Part shown: positions 58,378 through 64,000 of the stretch, one piece after another
Layout: every line of letters begins with the position of its first letter
Numbering within the stretch: the first letter of the stretch is position 1
Assembly (NCBI GenBank): GCA_035967665.1
Contig: JAYWLB010000044.1
Location: forward strand, 124,001 to 188,000
Origin: Arctic95D-9 sp035967665
Lineage (GTDB): Bacteria > Verrucomicrobiota > Verrucomicrobiia > Verrucomicrobiales > DEV007
Direction of reading: 5' to 3'
DNA length: 64,000 nucleotides
The notes under the pieces: model-generated
The model's database searches: none
Told to the model about the DNA's origin: nothing
The model's input: the letters and a program-made list of their open reading frames with translations, nothing else
Made by a program: the position numbers and the translations under genes

Positions 58378-59095
58378 GAACTCCATTGTTGTGGAAGGGC
58401 GTCTCGCGGTAGAGGCGCTCATCGACTCGGTTTATTTTCAAACCGAGTCACTTTTTGTCGAGGAGGGGAGGCACGAGTCGCTTCTCGCGCGGGCAAAAGA
58501 AAAAGGCCTCGACTGTCAGCTGCTCTCACGTGAGAAAATAGCTGAGGAAGCTGGATTTCCCTTCCATCGCGGCGTTTTTGCCACGGCGAAACGGCCTGGG
58601 CCTGTCGCTCCGACCGGGGAGGCGTGGTCTTCCTTCTCGAGAATCCTCGTTCCCGTCAATCTCGCTGACGGAGGAAATCTCGGAACCCTGATCCGGACGG
58701 CTGTCGCGTTCGGGTGTGATGCGGTATTGCTCGAGTCGGGGAAAGGAACTGATGTTTATTCGCGGAAGTGCATCAGGGCTTCTGCGACTGCTATTTTCCG
58801 GGTGCCGGTTTTCTTCGTGGAGAGTCTGCAGGATACTCTTGAGCAATTGAAGCGCGAAGGGGTGTGCTGTTATGCAACGGCACTGGAGGCAGAGTCGGTT
58901 TCGCCGCGAGAGGTTGCCTTAACTGACCGCAGCGCGATCCTTTTTGGGCCGGAGAAAGACGGGCTCACTTCCGAAGTGCTCGCAGCCTGTGATGTTTGTA
59001 TCAGCATTCCGATGGAGCAGGGGATGGATTCATTGAACGTCGCCGCGAGCGGGGCCATCGTGATGTATGAGATCTTCGGGCGCGGCTCGCAGTAA
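58331..59095 (+). CDS. TrmH/SpoU-family RNA 2'-O-methyltransferase
   Basis: The frame opens at TTG 58331, overlapping the previous gene by 47 bases. GTG 58391 (VEGRLAVEAL) is a likely alternative that avoids most of the overlap. An N-terminal substrate-binding domain (VVEGRLAVEALI, about 20-100) precedes the SPOUT knot domain with LADGGNLGTLIRTA (motif 1), ILFGPEKDGLTSEVL (motif 2) and IPMEQGMDSLNVAASGAIVMYE (motif 3, shortened). These enzymes methylate ribose 2'-O in rRNA or tRNA using SAM; the target nucleotide is not evident. No ATG is available in the first third of the gene. Confidence 0.88.
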   Translation: MASCTRPLKIIQRHTENSIVVEGRLAVEALIDSVYFQTESLFVEEGRHESLLARAKEKGLDCQLLSREKIAEEAGFPFHRGVFATAKRPGPVAPTGEAWSSFSRILVPVNLADGGNLGTLIRTAVAFGCDAVLLESGKGTDVYSRKCIRASATAIFRVPVFFVESLQDTLEQLKREGVCCYATALEAESVSPREVALTDRSAILFGPEKDGLTSEVLAACDVCISIPMEQGMDSLNVAASGAIVMYEIFGRGSQ

Positions 59096-59117
59096 AGCGG
59101 GTAGGGATCATTGGCAA

Positions 59118-59380
59118 CTCGTTCTATCGAAGCCACGTCGCGTGTTTGCGGGGCGTCCGAATGGGAACGAATTCTCCTTCCTCTACGATTCAGCAGTAGA
59201 GGAACGAAGCTCGTTCCATCGAATCCACGACGCGTGTTCGCAGCCCGTCCGTAGAGGAAGGAATTCTCCTTCCTCTACGATTTAGCAGTAGAGGAGCGAA
59301 ACTCGTTCCATCGAAGCCACAGCGCGTGATCGCCGCGCGTCCGAATGGGAAGGAGTGCTCCTTCCTCTACGATTCAACAG
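59118..59380. repeat. Three-copy 92-base tandem repeat
   Basis: Units start at 59118, 59210 and 59302, exactly 92 bases apart, each opening with CTCGTTC(C/T)ATCGAA and carrying CTACGATT at offset 65. Units 2 and 3 include an arm-loop-arm pair (AGGAAGGA.. / ..TCCTTCCT). The third runs into the CAACAGGGTT-type repeat. The region 59096-59421 has no gene. Confidence 0.85.
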
Positions 59381-59412
59381 GGTTAGATCACCGACCCAAC
59401 AGGGTTGAGTCA
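59371..59412. repeat. Dispersed CAACAGGGTT-type repeat, locus 5 (two copies)
   Basis: Cores CAACAGGGTT start at 59375 and 59397, again 22 bases apart. It is fused to the last 92-base tandem unit, whose ending GATTTAGCAG is similar to GATTCAACAG. Confidence 0.75.
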
Positions 59413-59421
59413 CAGGGGCAA

Positions 59422-60501
59422 TCAGCTCCAGGCCTCGCGGAGCAATCTTAGAAAGTTTCCGTGGAAGATTCCGCTGATCTCTTCTTTTGAATAACCCCGG
59501 CTTTCAAAGATTCCCTCGAGTCGCTGCAGGTCGGCGATGCTGTTGAGGTCCATCGGTCCCTGCTCGGTTCCGAAGCCTCCGTCGAGATCACTGCCGATCC
59601 CGACGTGGTTCGCATTTCCGGCGAGCTGGCAGATGTGATCGACGTGATTGCCGATATGCTCGATTTTGACTCCGGTGGATTCCGGAGTCGATTCGCCGCG
59701 GGTCCAGCCCGGGATCATCATCCAGGCATCGAAAACGCTTCCGATGACGGCTCCACGTGAAATGAGCAGCTTAATTTGCTCGTCGGAATACTGCCGGGGA
59801 TCGTCGACGAGGGCGCGGCAGTTCGAGTGGCTCGCCCAGACAGTTCCGTCATAAATGTCGAGTGCTTCAAAAAAGGAGTCATCGCTGAGATGAGTCGTGT
59901 CGAGAATGATCCCCAGCTCGTCCATCTTTTTGACAAGTTCTCTCCCTTGCCCCTGAAGACCGCCAACCTGGTCGTGGCCCATTGCGTAGCGGCCTTTTCC
60001 GTAGTGAGACGGGCCCATGGCGCGGAGCCCATAGGCGTAGGCGGTCTCGAGATAGTCGAGATTAACGATCGAATCAGCACCTTCGAGGCTGAGAACATAA
60101 CCGACGGGCGCTTTTGCCTCGGCGGCGGCAACGGGATCTTTCCAGAGTTCGAGGTGGGCGTCGAGTTGCTCGAGATTGGTAACTGGGCTCATTTCCCCGA
60201 TGTCGGAAAGGGCTTCGTAGTAGGCTCGCTGGCCCTGGGTCATTCCCCATGCCTGCACCGGGGTTTCCCAGCTCGCGACGGGGCCGGCCGGCTTCATGCA
60301 GCCTCCAATCTGCGTCGCTACGCAGAGTCCAATGCCGCCTTTCCTCATCTCATCGAGGCATACGGTATTGAGACCTCGACCTTTCATGTCTGTCATGCCC
60401 GCTTCGTGTCGGCGGATCTCGTCGAGTGGAAGTGTCAAATCGCGGTTCCATTCGAGAGCGTTCATGCTCAGATCAAGGTGGACGTCAAAGATTAAATTCA
60501 T
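59422..60501 (-). CDS. Membrane dipeptidase-like peptidase, M19 family
   Basis: The 359-residue protein is a zinc amidohydrolase. Features are FDVHLDLSMNALEW at the start (metal-binding His-x-Asp), AKAPVGYVLSLEGADSI, LRAMGPSHYGKGRYAMGHD, a DTTHLSDDSFFEAL segment with a metal His, SHSNCRAL and IGSDLDGGFG. Family members cleave dipeptides, including D-amino acid and beta-lactam-like ones. There is no signal peptide, so it is probably cytosolic. The neighbour at 61560 (D-threonine-aldolase-like) and the RidA gene hint at D-amino acid or peptide catabolism, but this is context only; a plus-strand gene lies between. Confidence 0.9.
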   Translation of the reverse strand: MNLIFDVHLDLSMNALEWNRDLTLPLDEIRRHEAGMTDMKGRGLNTVCLDEMRKGGIGLCVATQIGGCMKPAGPVASWETPVQAWGMTQGQRAYYEALSDIGEMSPVTNLEQLDAHLELWKDPVAAAEAKAPVGYVLSLEGADSIVNLDYLETAYAYGLRAMGPSHYGKGRYAMGHDQVGGLQGQGRELVKKMDELGIILDTTHLSDDSFFEALDIYDGTVWASHSNCRALVDDPRQYSDEQIKLLISRGAVIGSVFDAWMMIPGWTRGESTPESTGVKIEHIGNHVDHICQLAGNANHVGIGSDLDGGFGTEQGPMDLNSIADLQRLEGIFESRGYSKEEISGIFHGNFLRLLREAWS

Positions 60502-60592
60502 GGATGCAGGGTGGAATTTTTGTTAGATTCGAGGCATGTTATCATATTCTACAAGCAGCGCTAGACACGAGAACATGGCTATTGAAGTGAGG

Positions 60593-61522
60593 ATGAAACG
60601 GGAACAGGTGATTTTTTTAACGGGAGTTAGTCTTCTTTTCGGAGCAGTCGACCTGGGCGCTCAGGAAGCAACTCAGCAGCTTCCGACCACGGTCGTGGAG
60701 GAACCGGTAGCGCCGCTGTATCGCAATCAGGCGAATGTTGAGCAGAGTAAAATGATGCATGATCGCGAGCTCGAGCAAGCGGCTCGCGAGGCCCGGATTG
60801 AGAAGGAGCTTAAGGCGGCAATGGCGGCCCAGGGAATGTCCGCCCGTCCTCCCGTGATCACGACTGCCGCTGAGTTTTTAGCTGCGAACAAGCCGCCGAC
60901 ACCACCACCGTCCGACACTCCGAGACCGGAGCCGCGCCGGGGCGGCGATTATGTGCCTGCTTTTGAGATTCCTGATGATCCGACGGCGCGCTCAAATTCC
61001 CGGGTAAAGCCCGAGACCGGACCAAGTGCTGAGGAGGCGATGATTCAGTCGACCGGTGGAATCGAAATGCCTGAGAAAAAGGAGGGCTTTTTCAGCCGGT
61101 TGTTCGGGGGAAAGAAATCCCAGTCTCCTCCGGAAAGCGCTCCGCCTGTGATGCCTTCCGAGTATCCTACGGTTGCTCAGGGCGATGCTTTGCCGCCTGA
61201 GCCTGCTCCGGAAATGGATCAAAACGACTCTTTCGAGATTCCCGATGCGCCGGGAATTAATGACGCTCCTGTGGCGCCTCCCGAGCCGCCATCACAACCG
61301 GTCGCGGCGTCGGGAGGATCAATTTTTAAAGGGAAAAAGCCGGCAGCGGCATCAGGGACAAAGCTGACCGTCGCTTCCGATGTGAATGCGACGGTAGCCG
61401 GAGTGCTCGTGAAACTGTTTGAAGGCGACGAGGTCGAGATGCTCGGGCAAACCGGGGCACTTGCTCAGATTCGGCTGAAGGATCAGCGTGTTGGCACGGT
61501 CCCGGCGAGTGCTTTGCGGTAG
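60593..61522 (+). CDS. Secreted Pro-rich protein with C-terminal SH3-like domain
   Basis: Possible starts are ATG 60593 (309 residues; MKREQVIFLTGVSLLFGAVD starts a signal peptide), 60575 or 60536. GAAGTGAGG stands just before 60593. The mature part has a helical stretch (about 40-80), then long Pro/Glu/Ala-rich disordered parts with two FEIPDxP copies (VPAFEIPDDP and DSFEIPDAPG). A basic FFSRLFGGKK segment lies in between. The last 60 residues (KLTVASDVNATVAGVLVKLF, then EVEMLGQTG) resemble a bacterial SH3 domain. Such proteins may bind peptidoglycan; the partner is unknown. Confidence 0.7.
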   Translation: MKREQVIFLTGVSLLFGAVDLGAQEATQQLPTTVVEEPVAPLYRNQANVEQSKMMHDRELEQAAREARIEKELKAAMAAQGMSARPPVITTAAEFLAANKPPTPPPSDTPRPEPRRGGDYVPAFEIPDDPTARSNSRVKPETGPSAEEAMIQSTGGIEMPEKKEGFFSRLFGGKKSQSPPESAPPVMPSEYPTVAQGDALPPEPAPEMDQNDSFEIPDAPGINDAPVAPPEPPSQPVAASGGSIFKGKKPAAASGTKLTVASDVNATVAGVLVKLFEGDEVEMLGQTGALAQIRLKDQRVGTVPASALR

Positions 61523-61559
61523 GCTTCGCTGAATCTTCAGCGGTAGAATTGCACTGTTT

Positions 61560-62690
61560 TCAGATCGTGATGCGCCGTCCGCGGCTGATCTTCCAGTGTT
61601 CGTCTGATCGTTTTCCGTCTTCGATGATGTAGGCTTCTTCGTAGAGGGCTACAGAGGGACAGACGTGGTAGGGAATCGCGAGGAATGCGGTGCCAATCGG
61701 AAATTGCGCCGGGTCGTCCACGGCGATGACGAGATGCTCTTCGCTCTGGCTCAGGAATTTCGCATTTTCAATCGCTGGGAATCGAACCCGGTTGTGAATC
61801 GGGTTTTCCGCTGAGACGGCTTTCGTTCCGAGGTCGACGCAGATTTGTCCATTGCCGGGATGGCTTACCACTCTGGTGAGAAGAAAAGCGGCGGGACGAA
61901 AATCGAGGTCGGGGTGATTCGTTCCGTAGCCTGCGTCCCACAGCAGCGGTGTTCCCGGTGAGCATTGCCACGGGCGGTTCGATTGGGCTGCGATTTCAGC
62001 GTGCATCGCAAAAGTCGGTGAGCCACCTGAAACGACGAGGGGGACGTCGATGTCATTGGCGAGTAAGAGTTCGATAAAGCGAATTACCTCAGCGATGGCG
62101 GCATCGAAGTCCTTCTTTCGTTCCGCCACTTCAGCCTGGTGAATGTGGCCGTCATAGGCGTGGATTCCGCCCCAATTGAGAAGGGGATGTTCGTTGATGG
62201 TTTTGACGAGGGCCAAAGCTGCGTCGCCGGCGGGAATGCCGGTGCGGTGCATCCCGCAGTCGAGGTCGAGGAAGAGAGTGGCTGTTGTCTCGCGGTGTTC
62301 CGCTTCTTCAATAAATCTCCTGAGACCGGGGGCGCTGTCCACCAAAGACGCAAAAGCGGTCCCGGGATAGGTTTTCATCAGCTCGAAAAAGCGACCCACA
62401 TGAGGTCCAATGAGCGGGTAGGCGATGAGAACATCGTCGACTCCGGCGATCGCGGCGATCTCCGCCTCGGCGATGGTCGCGCATTTAATCTGATTAATCC
62501 CGCGCTCGCGCTGCAGGGCGAGGATATCACCGCACTTGTGGGTTTTGATATGAGGGCGCAGGCGTGATGCGTCTCCGTTCACCATCTCCAGCATTCTCTC
62601 GAGATTGCTGCGGACGATGTTCTTGTCGATGCACAGAGACGGGGATGGAACCGTTTCGATTCCATCCGGAAGATCATGGGGATTGATCAT
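61560..62690 (-). CDS. D-threonine aldolase/alanine racemase-N family protein
   Basis: The 376-residue protein has the PLP barrel of the alanine racemase N-terminal fold (RPHIKTHKCGDIL, with the Lys near residue 50 binding PLP). A C-terminal D-serine dehydratase-like domain follows, with VSHPGNGQICVDLGTKAVSAE and a His/Cys pair in AIPYHVCPSVAL that would bind metal. This is the D-threonine aldolase/DSD1 family, which cleaves D-3-hydroxy amino acids. The substrate cannot be told by sequence. It lies 5 bases from the RidA gene on the same strand and is probably its operon partner. Confidence 0.88.
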   Translation of the reverse strand: MINPHDLPDGIETVPSPSLCIDKNIVRSNLERMLEMVNGDASRLRPHIKTHKCGDILALQRERGINQIKCATIAEAEIAAIAGVDDVLIAYPLIGPHVGRFFELMKTYPGTAFASLVDSAPGLRRFIEEAEHRETTATLFLDLDCGMHRTGIPAGDAALALVKTINEHPLLNWGGIHAYDGHIHQAEVAERKKDFDAAIAEVIRFIELLLANDIDVPLVVSGGSPTFAMHAEIAAQSNRPWQCSPGTPLLWDAGYGTNHPDLDFRPAAFLLTRVVSHPGNGQICVDLGTKAVSAENPIHNRVRFPAIENAKFLSQSEEHLVIAVDDPAQFPIGTAFLAIPYHVCPSVALYEEAYIIEDGKRSDEHWKISRGRRITI

Positions 62691-62695
62691 GACCT

Positions 62696-63160
62696 TCAGT
62701 CTTTGATCTCAACGATGATCTCGATCTCCACAGGGATGTTTCCCGGCAGAGAATTCGTCCCCATGGCACTGCGGGCACCGATGCCGGCTTCCTCTCCGAA
62801 CACTTCGGCAAAGAGGTTCGAGAAACCGTTGATCACCGCCGGCTGGTCTGTGAAATCGTCAGTGCAGTTTACGAGCGCGAGCGATTTGATAAGACGCGAA
62901 ACGCGGTCGAGAGAACCCAGTTGCGCTTTCAGCGTCGCGAGGAGGTTCAGTCCCACCTGGCGGGCGACGAGTTGGGCTTCTTCGAGCGTGACGTCTTCGC
63001 CCACGCGGCCCTTCATGAGACTGCCGTCGTCGAGGAAGGGGCCGTGTCCTGACAGATAGCCAAGGTTGCCGGTTTGCACTAACAGTTTATAAACTCCCAT
63101 CTCTTTCGGAGCGGGAGGGAGGGTGATTCCTAGTTCGATCAATCGGGCTTCTGCACTCAT
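62696..63160 (-). CDS. RidA/YjgF family enamine deaminase
   Basis: The 154-residue protein has the RidA-family fold: YKLLVQTGNLGYLSGHGPFLD at the start, VGLNLLATLKAQLGSLDRVSR in the middle, and an ending with ARSAMGTNSLPGNIPVEIEI in which the Arg that binds the imine's carboxylate is kept. RidA speeds hydrolysis of reactive enamines/imines formed by PLP enzymes. Being next to a PLP-dependent aldolase gene, it likely detoxifies its by-products. It belongs to the longer subgroup (about 150 residues instead of 130). The next gene, a UDPGP-family enzyme, ends 10 bases upstream. Confidence 0.9.
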   Translation of the reverse strand: MSAEARLIELGITLPPAPKEMGVYKLLVQTGNLGYLSGHGPFLDDGSLMKGRVGEDVTLEEAQLVARQVGLNLLATLKAQLGSLDRVSRLIKSLALVNCTDDFTDQPAVINGFSNLFAEVFGEEAGIGARSAMGTNSLPGNIPVEIEIIVEIKD

Positions 63161-63169
63161 TGTGTGCAG

Positions 63170-64000
63170 TTAAATGAGAACGACGCCGTTGGTCAACTCA
63201 GGTTTTGCCGCAAGTCCGTTCCAGCGCTCGACGAAACGTTCCCCGTTGTCGGCAAAGAGCGGGGATACCTCAAAGGCGAAAGGAGGCAGCCCTGTTTCGT
63301 CCGTTTCGATATCTATTCCCGCTGCCGCCGCCCAACGGGCAAACTGGCGTAACTGATCGTCCCGGCAAGTCTGAGCTGAGTCGACTCCCTCCGCATTTTT
63401 CACGGGGGAGAAATCGTCAGCTCTTGCCGTTTCGATAATGGTGGGATTGGCCGCAAACGGGAGCGCATCGAAGACGAACATTTCGAACTTGTAGGCGTTG
63501 GGTTCGGTGGGCTCCTGCAGGTCCCCGTTCAGGTCGATAAACGGCACCTTCTTGTGTGCGAGGTGAAAGGGGAGTTTTGCAGTGTCGTCTTTTCCTCTAC
63601 CGAGACGATGAACGAAGGCCCGGCTGAAAATATGAATCGCGATGCTACCCGCGCGGAAACGCAGCTCGCCGTTCTCGTCCTGTTCGGTAGCCAGTTTATC
63701 GGGGAGGTCACTGTATTCGACAACGAGTGCTTCTCCGTCCTTCTGGCAGAACACTCCGACTTTCTCTTCCGCATAGGCTTTGGGAACCATCTTGCTGGAA
63801 AGGTCGGAGTTGGTCATGATGTGAAACCCGATAAAAGCCGGATCGATGCAGCGAACGAGAGGGTTGTCGACCTGGAAGTAGCTGAGGACATCGATGCCAT
63901 CGGCCTCCATCTCACGGATCGCGCCCGATCGAACCAGTGCCCGGAGCGCACCGCCGTGGCCATCGGGACTTAGAGCAATGTTAGCTTTTCCGGCGAGAAG
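63170..64000 (-). CDS. UDPGP-family pyrophosphorylase, partial (C-terminal part)
   Basis: The frame is open to the right edge of the window, so the N-terminus lies outside. The visible 276 residues start with SPDGHGGALRALVRSGA, like the 'PDGNGG' active-site loop of the eukaryote-type UDP-N-acetylglucosamine/UDP-glucose pyrophosphorylases. They continue with a YFQVDNPLVRCIDPAF motif and the basic KMVPKAYAEEKVGV. The enzyme would make a UDP-sugar from a sugar 1-phosphate and UTP, but specificity (GlcNAc, Glc or Gal) cannot be read here. It lies 10 bases from the RidA gene, on the same strand, and may be the first gene of that operon. Confidence 0.85.
   Translation of the reverse strand, partial: LLAGKANIALSPDGHGGALRALVRSGAIREMEADGIDVLSYFQVDNPLVRCIDPAFIGFHIMTNSDLSSKMVPKAYAEEKVGVFCQKDGEALVVEYSDLPDKLATEQDENGELRFRAGSIAIHIFSRAFVHRLGRGKDDTAKLPFHLAHKKVPFIDLNGDLQEPTEPNAYKFEMFVFDALPFAANPTIIETARADDFSPVKNAEGVDSAQTCRDDQLRQFARWAAAAGIDIETDETGLPPFAFEVSPLFADNGERFVERWNGLAAKPELTNGVVLI

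Overview
The window reads as chromosomal DNA of a Verrucomicrobiota bacterium, most likely of the Verrucomicrobiales. The marker features are a Planctomycete-type cytochrome c domain protein, a DUF1080 (3-keto-disaccharide hydrolase) protein, a Tat-exported Gfo/Idh/MocA oxidoreductase, an FGly-type sulfatase, the short 'small basic protein' of the Chlamydiae/Verrucomicrobia type, and a pyrophosphate-dependent glycolytic gene pair. The phylum is inferred from gene content; no rRNA gene is present to confirm it. I saw no insertion sequence, prophage, integrase or CRISPR array. Gene density is high and many genes overlap by 4 bases.

Layout. 0-6.4 kb (minus strand): modA, an RsuA-type pseudouridine synthase, ppdK with lysine/alanine-rich tails, and pfp. 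6.5-15.9 kb: mixed small units, including a cytochrome c/LRR protein, a HEAT-like protein, a truncated hemoglobin next to a degenerate zinc-type binding protein, a transglutaminase-like protein with a zinc ribbon, FAH and VOC proteins, moaC, an L,D-transpeptidase, an RluB-type synthase and the small basic protein. 16-20.4 kb: the Gfo/Idh/MocA enzyme, a DUF2314 protein and two secreted proteins. 20.6-31.3 kb: a division and cell wall (dcw) operon, rsmH-ftsL-ftsI-murE-murF-mraY-murD-lysM-ftsW. 31.3-34.7 kb: two FemAB/BioF2-like acyltransferases around a methyltransferase. 34.8-41.5 kb: tRNA-Lys, a HAD hydrolase, then nusA-infB-rbfA-(membrane protein)-nrnA behind a terminator-like leader. 41.6-51.6 kb: envelope proteins including a tandem-domain NfeD protease, sulfatase, His-rich lipoprotein, MBL-fold lipoprotein with a membrane adenylate cyclase, DUF1080 and MscS. 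51.8-59.1 kb: class II aldolase, Aat, thiS-thiH, acpP, a catalytically empty LysM/YkuD protein, accA and a TrmH methyltransferase. 59.1-64 kb: repeats, an M19 dipeptidase, an SH3-like protein, a D-threonine-aldolase-like protein, a RidA protein and the C-terminal part of a UDPGP-family pyrophosphorylase that runs off the window.

How genes work together. ppdK, pfp and class II aldolase indicate a reversible, PPi-linked glycolysis/gluconeogenesis. The dcw operon makes and polymerises lipid II with meso-diaminopimelate, and nearby L,D-transpeptidase, LysM and FemAB-like proteins point to further wall remodelling. nusA-infB-rbfA-nrnA is a conserved transcription/translation block. Two unusual repeat systems lie between genes: a dispersed palindromic element with a core near CAACAGGGTT and about 22-base spacing (five loci), and a three-copy 92-base tandem repeat directly beside one of those loci.
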